From assembly GCA_964482205.1 (NCBI GenBank), contig CAYZWI010000001.1, positions 62,001-126,000 on the forward strand: DNA of 64,000 nt, given 5' to 3'. Under the pieces are notes generated by a model, which did not search any database, was not told where the DNA came from, and was given only the letters and a program-made list of their open reading frames with translations. The position numbers were made by a program, and so were the translations under genes. The first letter of the stretch is position 1; each line of letters starts with the position of its first letter. Positions 43,839 to 52,782 of the stretch are shown here, piece by piece. Source of the DNA: JAZDGX01 sp964482205. Its GTDB lineage: Bacteria > Eisenbacteria > RBG-16-71-46 > CAIMUX01 > WJJG01.

Positions 43839-44831
43839 ATGATGAGCGAAGAGACCCAACGGATCCTGGCTCTCGAAGACCTGCCTCTCGTCAATCTCTT
43901 TGGTGAACAGGACTGCCACCTGCGCGCGATCGAGGGACGCTTCGGTATCCGTCTGGTCGCGCGCAACGGCCAGCTCTCGGTGCGCGGCGCGCCAGCCGAG
44001 GTGGATGCGGCCGTCCGGCTGTTGGAGCATCTGCTCGAACGCGTGCGCCGCGGCGAGACGATCGACGACGAAGACCTCGCCTACGCGATGTCGCAGGTGG
44101 AAGGGGCGGCCCCGGGGGGCCCGGGCGGGTCCGAGCCCCTGGCGGAGCGCGAAATCATCCTCCACGGCGACAAGCGCGTGGTGAAAGTGCGTTCCCCCGG
44201 CCAGAGGCGCTATGTCGCCGCCCTGCGCGCCAACGAGATCGTCTTCTCGATCGGGCCCGCGGGGACCGGCAAGACCTATCTGGCCGTCGCCATGGCGGTG
44301 CAGTTCCTGAAGGAGAAGCGCGTCGAGCGCGTAGTGCTCGCGCGTCCCGCCGTGGAAGCGGGGGAGAGCCTGGGCTTTCTTCCCGGAGATCTGCTCGAGA
44401 AGGTCGATCCCTACCTGCGTCCGTTGTACGACGCGCTCCGCGACATGATCAGCTTCGAGAAGCTGCAGCGCTTCCTGCAGCTCGGCGTGATCGAAGTCGC
44501 GCCGCTCGCCTACATGCGCGGACGCACGCTGCACCATGCCTTCGTGATCCTCGACGAGGCCCAGAACTCGACCCTTCCCCAGATGAAGATGTTCCTCACG
44601 CGCCTGGGGCCCGAGTCGCGCGCGGTCATCACCGGCGATGTGACCCAGATCGATCTCGCCGATCCCGCCGATTCCGGCCTCGTTCGCATCCGCCCGATTC
44701 TTCACGATGTGAAAGGCATTGCCTTCGTGGATCTCGACGAATGCGACGTGGCGCGTCATCGCCTGGTGCGAGACATCGTGAACGCCTTTCGCGATCACGG
44801 CCGCCGTCAGGACCAGCCGGGAGAGCGCTGA
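43839..44831 (+). CDS. phoH: PhoH-family ATPase
   Basis: A 330-residue P-loop protein: Walker A 'GPAGTGKTYLA' at residues 138-148, Walker B 'HAFVILDEAQNST', and 'GDVTQIDLADPADSGL', which is typical of PhoH. A KH-like N-terminal region precedes it. The family has helicase-like features and is tied to RNA metabolism through its constant neighbour ybeY. The start is ATG 43839 or the next codon. The stop overlaps the next start by one base. Confidence 0.92.
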   Translation: MMSEETQRILALEDLPLVNLFGEQDCHLRAIEGRFGIRLVARNGQLSVRGAPAEVDAAVRLLEHLLERVRRGETIDDEDLAYAMSQVEGAAPGGPGGSEPLAEREIILHGDKRVVKVRSPGQRRYVAALRANEIVFSIGPAGTGKTYLAVAMAVQFLKEKRVERVVLARPAVEAGESLGFLPGDLLEKVDPYLRPLYDALRDMISFEKLQRFLQLGVIEVAPLAYMRGRTLHHAFVILDEAQNSTLPQMKMFLTRLGPESRAVITGDVTQIDLADPADSGLVRIRPILHDVKGIAFVDLDECDVARHRLVRDIVNAFRDHGRRQDQPGER

Positions 44832-47224
44832 TGTCGATCGAGGCGCCCGAGATGGGCGGCAAGGGAGCGGCCCGCGGTCCGGGCAAGCTTCGCCGCATGT
44901 TCGGCGACGCGTTGCGCTGGTCGCGGGCGCACTTCTCGTTGCTGCGCTGGGTCGCTCTCGGGGCGGTCTTCTGCGCCGGGCTGACTCTCAGCCCCAAACA
45001 GACCGGCTACCAGCGGGTGAGCTACGCGCCCGGCTCGGTGTTGGCCAAGCCGGTGATCGCCGAGTTCGATTTTCCGCTTCAGAAGGACGCCGCGCAGCTC
45101 GCCCGCGAACAGCAGGCGGCGATGGCTGCCGTGCCGCCGGTGCTGGTGCTGCAGGATTCGGTGGCGGTGGAGGCCCTCGCGGCCCTCGACCGGCTGGAAG
45201 TCTCGATCCAGGACCTCGTGCGCAACGCTCCCCAAGTGCGCCCGTTCGACGAACCGGGGATCGCTCTGACGCAGAACGCGTACGCGGTTCTGCTCATGGA
45301 GGGAACGGAGCCGGTCTTCACGCGGGCGCGAGTGCGGCTGCGCGAGCTATTCGAGAAAGGCGTGCTCTCGCCCGAGCTCGAGCAGCGCCTGCGCGGCGTC
45401 GAGCGCGCGGCCCTGGCCGGAAAGGGCATCGACTGGGTGGGGCCGACCGATCGTTTCGTGGCGACCGCGCGCCTGCAGCGCGAGCGCGAACTGGCGGCCG
45501 ACACCGAAGAGCAGGTCGTGGCCGAGCTGGTCGAAACCTTCGCGCGCCCGAACATCGTCCTCGATGAAGAGAAGACCGAGCAGCGCCGCCGCCTGGCACG
45601 CGACGCGGTCGACCGCAACATCGGACTGGTCCTGCGCGGAGAAGAGATCGTCGGCGCGCACGAACGCCTGTGGCAGGAGGATCTCGCGCGGCTGGAATCC
45701 TACGAGGCCGAACGCGAGAAGCGCGCGGCGGAAGTGCTCGTGCGCGAGCGGGTCTTCTCCTTCGTCGGCCGGGCGCTCATTCTCGCGCTCGCGCTCGGGG
45801 CGATGCTGCAATTCCTGATTTCCTATCGCCGCCAGATTCTCGACGACCCGAACGATGTCTACCTGCTCGCCGCGACATTCGCGGTCGCCTTCCTGGTCGG
45901 CGGGCTGGTGCTGAATGTCTTCTCGCTGTCCGGGTACCTGATCCCGATCGCCGGATTCGCGGTGCTGCTCGCGCTGCTCTACGACGAAGCGCTGGCGCTG
46001 ATCTCGGCCGGATTCATCACCGTGACGATCGGTCTCGTCGGAGGCCAGGGGCTCGACTTCATCATGATCCTCGGCCTGGGCGCGATGGTCGGGATCCTGA
46101 GCGTCCGCCACCTGCGCGACCGCCGTCAGCTCTACCGGCTGCTCTTCTTCGTTCCGCTGGTCCATCTGACCGCCGTCGGCGCGATCGCCTTGGTGCGCTC
46201 GACGGCCATCGACCTGCTGCTCACCGACGCGCTCTATCTCGTCGGCAATCCCTTTCTCGCCGCGGGCTTCGCGCTCTTTGCCGTGCCGCTCTCGGAATTG
46301 TTGTTCGAGAAGTGCACCAACCTGCGCCTGCTCGAGTTGCTCGACCTCAACCGCCCGATGCTGCGCCGGCTGATGCTCGAAGCGCCCGGGACGTATCATC
46401 ACAGCCTGATGGTGGGAACGCTCGCCGAAGCGGGAGCCGCGCAGATCGGCGCGAACACGCTGCTCGCGCGCGTGGCCGGGTACTATCACGACATCGGGAA
46501 GATCAACAAGCCGGAGTACTTCTACGAAAACCTCGGCCCCGGCCGCCGCAATCCGCACGATCGTCTGGCGCCCGGGATGAGCCGCCTGATTCTCGAAGCG
46601 CATTTGCGCGACGGCCTCGCGCTCGCGAAGGAAGCGAAGCTTCCCAGAATCGTGCGCGACGTGATCGCCCAGCATCACGCGACCGGGGTGATGACCTTCT
46701 TCTTTCACAAGGCCCGCCAGAAGAGCCCGGATGTTTCGGAGAGCGAGTACCGCTATCCCGGCCCGCGGCCGAAGACCCGCGAGGCGGCCGTGCTTCTCCT
46801 GGCCGACCAGATCGACGCCGCGTCGCGCGCACTCGAGGACCCGACCCCGAGCCGTTTGCGCGGCATGGTCAAGCAGTTGATCGAGCGCCGGGCCGCGGAA
46901 GGCGAGCTGGAAGAGAGCCAGCTCACGCTTCGCGACCTGGCTGCGTTGCGCGAGGCGTTCATTCAGATTCTCACTGTTCTCGTGCGCGGCCGGATGAGCG
47001 CGCGGATCGCGTATCCGAGCGCGGACGCCTCCAGCCGCGAGAGCGCGGGTCGTGAAGGCGGTGGGCGTGAGGGTAGCGGGCGATCAGCCGCCGGTCGCGA
47101 CAGCGGGAGCCGCGAGAGTCCGGTCCGCGAAGGCGCAAGCCGCAACGGCGCCGAGCCGGCCAAGGAGACGCAAGGTGCCCGAACGAGTGTGCATCAACAA
47201 TCGTCAACGGCGATGGAAGATTGA
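44831..47224 (+). CDS. pgpH: 7TM-HD phosphohydrolase (PgpH-like)
   Basis: A 797-residue membrane protein: one helix near residue 45, a large extracytoplasmic 7TMR-HDED domain (about 60-310), a block of seven membrane helices (about 315-525) and a cytoplasmic HD domain with 'GTYHHSLMVG' and His553-Asp554 in 'YYHDIGKINKPEY'. PgpH proteins hydrolyse the second messenger c-di-AMP; substrate is inferred from architecture and the phoH-ybeY neighbourhood. The last 60 residues are a disordered Gly/Arg/Ser/Glu tail of near-repeats, and their DNA runs 50 bases into ybeY. Confidence 0.9.
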   Translation: MSIEAPEMGGKGAARGPGKLRRMFGDALRWSRAHFSLLRWVALGAVFCAGLTLSPKQTGYQRVSYAPGSVLAKPVIAEFDFPLQKDAAQLAREQQAAMAAVPPVLVLQDSVAVEALAALDRLEVSIQDLVRNAPQVRPFDEPGIALTQNAYAVLLMEGTEPVFTRARVRLRELFEKGVLSPELEQRLRGVERAALAGKGIDWVGPTDRFVATARLQRERELAADTEEQVVAELVETFARPNIVLDEEKTEQRRRLARDAVDRNIGLVLRGEEIVGAHERLWQEDLARLESYEAEREKRAAEVLVRERVFSFVGRALILALALGAMLQFLISYRRQILDDPNDVYLLAATFAVAFLVGGLVLNVFSLSGYLIPIAGFAVLLALLYDEALALISAGFITVTIGLVGGQGLDFIMILGLGAMVGILSVRHLRDRRQLYRLLFFVPLVHLTAVGAIALVRSTAIDLLLTDALYLVGNPFLAAGFALFAVPLSELLFEKCTNLRLLELLDLNRPMLRRLMLEAPGTYHHSLMVGTLAEAGAAQIGANTLLARVAGYYHDIGKINKPEYFYENLGPGRRNPHDRLAPGMSRLILEAHLRDGLALAKEAKLPRIVRDVIAQHHATGVMTFFFHKARQKSPDVSESEYRYPGPRPKTREAAVLLLADQIDAASRALEDPTPSRLRGMVKQLIERRAAEGELEESQLTLRDLAALREAFIQILTVLVRGRMSARIAYPSADASSRESAGREGGGREGSGRSAAGRDSGSRESPVREGASRNGAEPAKETQGARTSVHQQSSTAMED

Positions 47225-47609
47225 CCGCCGCGCCTGGCGCGCATTGATCGAGCGGGTGCTGGAGGAAGAAGAGGCGCCGGCCGGTCGCACGGTGGAGATC
47301 CTCTTTGCGCGCGACCCGCTGCTCGCCGAATTGAATGCGCGCTATCGCGGAAAGAGCGGCCCGACCGATGTGCTGTCGTTTCCGGCCGATCCCGCCGGCC
47401 GGCCGCCCGAAGAGCCGCTGCCCCTCGGCGAAGTGATCGTCTCCATCGACCGGGCGCTCGCGCAAGCGGCCGAGCGCGGCGCGACGCCCCGGCGCGAGGT
47501 CGCGCGGCTGCTGGTCCACGGAGTGCTCCATCTGCTCGGATACGAACATGAGGACCCGCGCGCGCGCGCGCGGATGCGGAGACGCGAGAACCGGTACCTG
47601 GCTTCTTGA
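47175..47609 (+). CDS. ybeY: Endoribonuclease YbeY
   Basis: Metal-dependent RNase acting in 16S rRNA 3'-end maturation and ribosome quality control. The 144-residue protein has the zinc-binding signature 'HGVLHLLGYEHED' (His-x3-His-x5-His) and 'GPTDVLSFP'. GTG 47175 is chosen because AAGGAG lies 7 bases upstream; this places the start within the end of pgpH in another frame. The phoH-pgpH-ybeY order is conserved widely. Confidence 0.92.
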   Translation: MPERVCINNRQRRWKIDRRAWRALIERVLEEEEAPAGRTVEILFARDPLLAELNARYRGKSGPTDVLSFPADPAGRPPEEPLPLGEVIVSIDRALAQAAERGATPRREVARLLVHGVLHLLGYEHEDPRARARMRRRENRYLAS

Positions 47610-47692
47610 CGCAGCCTCCCTGATCGCGCGAACGCCAGGCCTCGGGCGTTAGCGCGCAGCGCGGGCCGCGGGGGAAGAGGGCCGCCCGAGCC

Positions 47693-48523
47693 ATGGCTGA
47701 CGCGGACGGACAGACGCTTTCCGGATGGGCGGCGCTCGCGATCGCGCTCGTGGCCTTGTGCTGGCAGGCGCTTCATTCGCGGCGCGCCGCGCAGCTGGAG
47801 CGGCTGCCGTCGCGGGCGCCCTTCTGGACCGCCTCCGGCGCCTGGGTGCTGTTCGGGCTGCTCTCCAGCGGGCTCTTCGGCGATCGCAAGGCCCTCGGCA
47901 TTCCTCTCGGACTGCTCTGTTGCGCCGCCGGCCTTCTCGCCGTCGCCCTGCTTCGCTGGAGCCGGGTGGACCTGCCGAGCTTGATCGAGGAAGAAGCGGC
48001 CGGCGCACCGCCCGAGGAAGAAGAGGGCGAAGAGGAAGGGCTCGATTCCGAAGGCGCGCGTCTGCTGCGGCGGATCGTTCGCCTGCGGCGAAGGCCGATC
48101 GGGGAGGTGATGCTTCCCTTCGATCGGGCTCGCTCGTTGCGCATCGGCGATTCCCGGGATGCCGCGCTGGCCCTCTTCCAACGCACCGCGTCCTTGCGCC
48201 TGCCGGTGTGGAACGAGCAAGGCGATGCGGTGCTGGGAGCGATGGAAGCGCGCGACCTGGTCGCCCATGTTCCCGCGCTGAGCCGCGAAGGCGCGGGCCA
48301 GCCGGCGCCTCCCTTCTCCCTGCGTCCGTTGCTCAAGCCGCTGCCTTGTTTGAATCCGCAGCAAAAGGCCGGAGAAGTGCTCGATATCCTGATGCGAACT
48401 CCGGTGGGCATGGGCGTCGTGTGCGACGCGGGAGGCGCTCCTCAAGGGCTCGTTTCCTGGGACGAGATCTTCCCGCGACTTCTCGCGCGAACGACGAGCG
48501 AGGACGGCCATGAGCCAGGGTGA
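47693..48523 (+). CDS. CBS-domain membrane protein (CorC/HlyC-like, short)
   Basis: A 276-residue protein with three N-terminal membrane helices, an acidic Glu-rich linker ('PPEEEEGEEEGLDSEG') and a CBS pair ('PIGEVMLPFDRARSLRIGDS' onward). It lacks the C-terminal CorC_HlyC domain and a full DUF21 membrane domain, so it is a reduced member of the hemolysin C/CorC group linked to magnesium or cobalt efflux. It overlaps the following full-length relative by 14 bases; the two may act as a heteromer. Confidence 0.75.
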   Translation: MADADGQTLSGWAALAIALVALCWQALHSRRAAQLERLPSRAPFWTASGAWVLFGLLSSGLFGDRKALGIPLGLLCCAAGLLAVALLRWSRVDLPSLIEEEAAGAPPEEEEGEEEGLDSEGARLLRRIVRLRRRPIGEVMLPFDRARSLRIGDSRDAALALFQRTASLRLPVWNEQGDAVLGAMEARDLVAHVPALSREGAGQPAPPFSLRPLLKPLPCLNPQQKAGEVLDILMRTPVGMGVVCDAGGAPQGLVSWDEIFPRLLARTTSEDGHEPG

Positions 48524-49808
48524 TGCCATTCTCGCCGCCGTCGGGGTGTACCTGGCTCTCGGGCTCCTGGTCTCCGCCTGGCGCAGGCAGACCGAAGGAG
48601 CCGGCGGAGTCTCCGCGTGGGTGGCGCTCTTGGGCCTGTGGACCATCGGAATGCTGGGTGGCCGGCGGTCCTTCTCGCCGTGGCAAGCGTTGGCCGTTTC
48701 GCTCGCGTTCGTCGCCGGCGCATTCCTCCTCGTGCGCCTGGGCCACCGATTGGGACGGCGCGCGGCGGTGCGCGGCTGGGTCTGGGTGCTCGGCCCGGTT
48801 CAGGCCATCGGCCTCGCCGTCCTCTGGCTCGTGGAAGGGAGGCGACGGGAAGCTCGTCGCCGGCAGGCCGACAAAGATTCGGCTGAGGAGGCCGATGTGG
48901 CGCGCGAAGCGGGCCTGGCGCAGGAAACCGAGCCGGCGCGGCGAACGGACCTGGCGCGGGATGCGGACCTGATGCAGAAAGCCGGTCCCCCGGCGGAGAC
49001 CGGTGTGGCGCTGGAGGCGGACGGCGCAGAGGAGCGCGCGACCGGGAGTCCGGCCCGGCGAGCGGCAAGCGACGCCCTGGTCGAGACGCGCGACAGCGTC
49101 GTCGCGCTCGGGCGCACGACGGTCGGCGAGGTGATGACCGCGCGCAGCGAGATGCACGCCCTGCCCGAGAGCGCGACGGTCGCCGACGCGGCGCGCCTGG
49201 CGCTGGAAGCGCGCCACCCGTTCGTGCCCGTCTATCGGACCGAACTGGACGAGATCGCCGGTTACGTGCGCATCAGCGATCTCTTCTCCGAAGCCGATGG
49301 CGCGCGACCGATCGCGCGCTTCGTGCGCGAAGCGCGTTTCGTCCCCGAGACGATGCGGTGCGACGATCTCCTGCGCGACCTGCTTGCGCATCAGGAGCGG
49401 CTGGCCATCGTGGTCGACGAATTCGGAGGGACGGCCGGGCTCGTTCGCGACGAGGACCTCTTCCGGATTCTGTTGGGAGAGCTCGACCGGGAAGAGGCGT
49501 TGGAAGCGGAGGTGGCGCGCGTGGCGCCCGGCGTGTACCTGGCCAAGGGCCCGTGCCGCGTGGACGAGTTCAACGCGTTGTCACGGGATGCGCTTCCCGA
49601 AGGGGATTACGAAACGGTGGCGGGGCTGGCGCTCGCGCATTTCGGGCGGATCCCGGCGGCGGGGGAGAGCCTGGACATCGGCGGGGCGCGCCTGGAGGTG
49701 CTGGCGAGCACCGCGCGGCGCATTCTGCGCCTGCGCATCATCGTCAAGAAGGAGCAGGCGGTGCGGTCGAAGACGGGAGAGCAGGATCGTGTCCATCATT
49801 CGGGATGA
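48510..49808 (+). CDS. HlyC/CorC-family transporter-like protein
   Basis: A 432-residue protein: three or four membrane helices (residues 5-115), a charged linker of degenerate 'AR-ADLA' and 'EADVAREAGLAQE' units, a CBS pair ('TTVGEVMTARSEMHALPESA' to 'LAIVVDEFGGTAGLV') and the C-terminal CorC_HlyC domain ('GVYLAKGPCRVDEFNAL' to 'RLRIIV'). The 'VVDEFGGTAGLV' motif is diagnostic. The membrane part is not a canonical DUF21 domain. Ion transport is inferred from the family. It overlaps recO by 20 bases. Confidence 0.82.
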   Translation: MSQGDAILAAVGVYLALGLLVSAWRRQTEGAGGVSAWVALLGLWTIGMLGGRRSFSPWQALAVSLAFVAGAFLLVRLGHRLGRRAAVRGWVWVLGPVQAIGLAVLWLVEGRRREARRRQADKDSAEEADVAREAGLAQETEPARRTDLARDADLMQKAGPPAETGVALEADGAEERATGSPARRAASDALVETRDSVVALGRTTVGEVMTARSEMHALPESATVADAARLALEARHPFVPVYRTELDEIAGYVRISDLFSEADGARPIARFVREARFVPETMRCDDLLRDLLAHQERLAIVVDEFGGTAGLVRDEDLFRILLGELDREEALEAEVARVAPGVYLAKGPCRVDEFNALSRDALPEGDYETVAGLALAHFGRIPAAGESLDIGGARLEVLASTARRILRLRIIVKKEQAVRSKTGEQDRVHHSG

Positions 49809-50766
49809 CGCGCTCATTCTGCGTTCCCTGCGCTACGGAGAGACGAGCCGTCTCGTCGTCGCGCTGACCGCGCGCCACGGCAAGGTCCACCTGCTCGCGA
49901 AGGGGGCGCGCGAGCCCAAGCGCGGCTATGGCGGCGCGCTCGAGATTCTCACGCGCAGCCAGATCGTCTTCTACCACAAGCGCAGCCGCGAGCTTCATCT
50001 CGTGCACAGCGCTTCGGTGGAGCGCGCCTACCTGCGCATCCTGCAAACGGCGGGCGGGTTCCACCTCGCCTGCGCTGCGCTCGAATTCGTCTTGCGCGTC
50101 GTTCCCGATGAAGACCCCGCGGAGGAGATCTTCGCTTCGCTAGCCGCCTTTCTCGAACGGGCGGATGCGTCCGATGCGCCCGCCCCGGACGGCGCGCCGA
50201 TCGATCCGCGCAAGGCGCAGGGCAAGCTCCTCTGGGAGCTGCGCATCTTTCAGCTCGCCGCGGTGGCCGCGCTCGGATACGCGCCGGCGACGGGATGCTG
50301 CTGCGGGTGCGGCGCGCCGCTCGAATCCGACGCGCGCTTCGGCGTCCGGGAAGGGGGGCTCCTCTGCGTTCGTTGCCGGCCGGAGGGCGAGGCGCTCCCT
50401 CTCTCCCCGCGCGCGCTCGCTCTCTTGCGAAGGATCTGCGCAGTGCCCGGCGAGCGGATGAGGGCTGCGACGCAGAGCGAGAGCGCAGGAGAGGATGAAG
50501 CGCCGAAGCAAGCGGCCGCGAAGGAAGAGGCGCCGCCCGCCGGCGCGTCGTGGCAGCCGCACGCGTCGCAGGGAACGGGGGCGGTTGCCGAACGGAAGCC
50601 GGGCGGTTTGCGCGGATCTTCCGCGGTTCGCGACCGGCAAGTCATCGAAGTCGTCGAGTCCTTCCTGCGCTACCATGTGACCGGCTACTACGGCCTGAAA
50701 TCGTTGAAGAGCTTCGAGGAATGGGAATCCCTCGCTTCCCCCGCCGCGAAGCCGGGACCCGGATGA
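49789..50766 (+). CDS. recO: DNA repair protein RecO
   Basis: Helps load RecA with RecF and RecR and anneals single strands. The 325-residue protein has the N-terminal OB fold ('DDALILRSLRYGETSRLVV'), a helical domain and a four-Cys zinc site ('CGCGAPL' then 'CVRC'). A 55-residue Ala/Glu-rich insertion (about 225-280) before the last helix is absent from most relatives. The GTG start is inside the previous gene's end, with GGGAG upstream. Confidence 0.9.
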   Translation: MSIIRDDALILRSLRYGETSRLVVALTARHGKVHLLAKGAREPKRGYGGALEILTRSQIVFYHKRSRELHLVHSASVERAYLRILQTAGGFHLACAALEFVLRVVPDEDPAEEIFASLAAFLERADASDAPAPDGAPIDPRKAQGKLLWELRIFQLAAVAALGYAPATGCCCGCGAPLESDARFGVREGGLLCVRCRPEGEALPLSPRALALLRRICAVPGERMRAATQSESAGEDEAPKQAAAKEEAPPAGASWQPHASQGTGAVAERKPGGLRGSSAVRDRQVIEVVESFLRYHVTGYYGLKSLKSFEEWESLASPAAKPGPG

Positions 50767-51126
50767 GTGCGCCCCGGCCGGCCCCGGCCGGCTGCGCTGC
50801 CGGCGCGCGCTATCGTCGCGCGCTCGATTCGCTCGTGCGCCGTGTACGCGTCGCGCCTGACGGACGCCTTCTTCTCTGCGCGCCTCGTTCCATTGCACGC
50901 CTCGATCCAGCTCTTCTCGTTCCGTGACCGGAGACGATGCCTCCTGGGTGCATCTCTTGTGCATCGCCGCGCGCGAATCCGCGAAGCATCCGCATCGGAG
51001 GCGAGTTTGCGATTGCGCCCGGCGTGCGGGCCGTTCACCATTCGTTCCACAATTTTGCGCGCTACGCGGGGAATCGTCCCGCCCCGCGCGCTTTCGAGAG
51101 CCTCGCTCTGGTATACTTGAAGGATC
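50767..51126 (+). other. Intergenic region
   Basis: 360 bases between recO and the propeller gene. A 54-codon frame begins in an ATGA overlap with recO (50763-50927) but has no family-like sequence. A candidate extended -10 box lies at 51109-51117. Nothing else is supported. Confidence 0.35.
51109..51117 (+). promoter_or_regulatory. Extended -10 element close to the propeller gene start
   Basis: TGG-TATACT (51109-51117) is an excellent extended -10 box without a clear -35 box. Transcription would begin near 51124, only a few bases before ATG 51127, so the message would be nearly leaderless; translation might instead use ATG 51133. Confidence 0.4.
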
Positions 51127-52773
51127 ATGAGGATGCGCATCTCCTGCTCCGCCAACCTCGTCGTTTCCCGTTGCCCGCACTGGGAGGCGCGTTGTGCGCT
51201 GCTCCTCGCCATGCTCTTCGCTCTTCTTCCGCTCGCGAATCCGCTTCCGGCGGCCCGCGCGCAAGACGCTTCTCCTTCTCCCCCCGCGGTCGAGCGCTTT
51301 CTCGATTCCGAAGGACGGATCGACATCGAGAGCGTGCGCTCTTCCGGATACGAAGGTCCGATCGACCTGCACGGCCTGCGCCTCGTGGCCGGCGGCCCCG
51401 GCGGCGGGCCGCGCCTGGCTCCGCCGCACGCTGCCGGCGACGGCGCTGGAGAACGCGGCCGCGAGGAAGAGATCGAGGACCAATGGGCGGCGGGCTTTGG
51501 GCGGCCGGGCGCCAACGACGCCGTGAACGCGCTCGCGATCTTCCAGGGCGACTTGATCGCGGGCGGGGCGTTCACCCAGATGGGCGGCGTGCTCGCCGAG
51601 CGCATCGCGCGCTGGGACGGCGCCGCCTGGCATCCGCTCGGCGAAGGCGTCGACGCGGGCGTCGAGGCGCTCGCCGTGTACGACGGAGCGCTGATCGCGG
51701 CCGGGTGGTTCACGCGCGCAGGCAGCGTTGCGGCGCAGCGGATCGCGCGCTGGAACGGGGAAGTCTGGTCGATGCTCGGAAGCGGGACGAATGCGCGGGT
51801 GGCGGCGCTGTGCGTGTATCAGGGGGAGCTGGCCGCGGGCGGCGACTTCACGACGGCGGGCGGCTGGTCCGCCGCGCGCGTCGCGCTGTGGAATGGGAGC
51901 TCGTGGCGATCTCTAGGCAGCGGCGTCGACCGCAGCGTCTACGCGCTGACGGTGCACGACGGAAAGCTGGTCGCGGGCGGGAAGCTGACCCGCGCCGGCG
52001 GCCAGCCCGCCGGGTACCTGGCCGCGTGGGACGGGAGCGCGTGGAGCACCTATGGCTCCGGAGTGAACAGCTGGGTCTACGCGCTCGCTTCCCGGGACGG
52101 GCTGCTCTACGCCGGAGGGATCTTCGACACCGCCGGGGGCGTTCCCGCCCTCTACCTCGCCTCCTGGGACGGAAGCGCCTGGAGCGCGATCACGCCGGCA
52201 TTGGACGGGGCCGTGCGCACGCTGGCGTCCGATCCGGAGGGGCTCCTCGTCGGCGGCTACTTCGCGCACGCGGGCACCCTCGCGCTGGACCACTTCGCCC
52301 GCTACCGCGGCGGGCAGTGGGAGGGCATCGGCGGCGGCGCCAACGATGTGGTGCTCGCGATCGTCGTGCAGGAAGGCGCCATCCATCTGGGCGGAGCCTT
52401 CACCCAGGCCGGGGGCGCCGCCAATCCCTTCATCGCCTCCTGGGACGGCGACTCCTGGACGCCGCTCGGAACGGGGAATGGGCTGGACGGACCCGTCCTC
52501 GCCCTCGCGGCGCTGGACGGGGACCTGATCGCCGGCGGCGCATTCACGCACGCGGGAGATGCGCCCGCGATGTGCGTGGCGCGATGGAACGGCGAGGCGT
52601 GGTCCGCGCTCGGCGAAGGGTTCGACAACGATGTGAACGCGCTCGCCGTGTACCAGGGGAGGCTCTATGCGGGCGGTTCCTTCACGGCGGCCGACGGAAG
52701 CCCCGCTTCGGGAGTGGCGCGTTGGGATGGTGACCGATGGCTGCCGCTGGCAGGCGGCGTCGGGGGCTGCTGA
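51127..52773 (+). CDS. Exported beta-propeller-like repeat protein, N-terminal part (ends at in-frame TGA)
   Basis: 548 codons up to a TGA at 52771. The signal peptide is hydrophobic at about 23-38 and cut after 'ARA'. Nine degenerate repeats of 40-46 residues follow, each with the pattern W-x-G/A-x-x-W..L..G-V...V-x-A-L-x-V...G-x-L-x-x-G-G-x-F-x-x-A-G ('ALAVYDGALIAAGWFTRAG'). This is a Kelch/propeller-like fold seen in exported proteins of FCB bacteria. The same reading frame continues beyond the TGA in the next entry with five more repeats and a C-terminal fold, so the two were one gene. Function unknown; surface location inferred. Confidence 0.75.
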   Translation: MRMRISCSANLVVSRCPHWEARCALLLAMLFALLPLANPLPAARAQDASPSPPAVERFLDSEGRIDIESVRSSGYEGPIDLHGLRLVAGGPGGGPRLAPPHAAGDGAGERGREEEIEDQWAAGFGRPGANDAVNALAIFQGDLIAGGAFTQMGGVLAERIARWDGAAWHPLGEGVDAGVEALAVYDGALIAAGWFTRAGSVAAQRIARWNGEVWSMLGSGTNARVAALCVYQGELAAGGDFTTAGGWSAARVALWNGSSWRSLGSGVDRSVYALTVHDGKLVAGGKLTRAGGQPAGYLAAWDGSAWSTYGSGVNSWVYALASRDGLLYAGGIFDTAGGVPALYLASWDGSAWSAITPALDGAVRTLASDPEGLLVGGYFAHAGTLALDHFARYRGGQWEGIGGGANDVVLAIVVQEGAIHLGGAFTQAGGAANPFIASWDGDSWTPLGTGNGLDGPVLALAALDGDLIAGGAFTHAGDAPAMCVARWNGEAWSALGEGFDNDVNALAVYQGRLYAGGSFTAADGSPASGVARWDGDRWLPLAGGVGGC

Positions 52774-52781
52774 AGCCCCCG
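52761..52781 (+). repeat. Perfect hairpin enclosing an in-frame TGA
   Basis: CGGGGGC (52761-52767) pairs exactly with GCCCCCG (52775-52781). The 7-base loop TGCTGAA contains the TGA stop (52771-52773) of the propeller gene. A second hairpin follows at 52791-52807 (CCTCGC/GCGAGG, loop GGTCG). Confidence 0.7.
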
Positions 52782-52782
52782 C

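Noticed and set aside
50763..50927. 54-codon frame starting in an ATGA overlap with recO
   Set aside because: No hydrophobic pattern, domain or good codon evidence; chance frame in GC-rich DNA.
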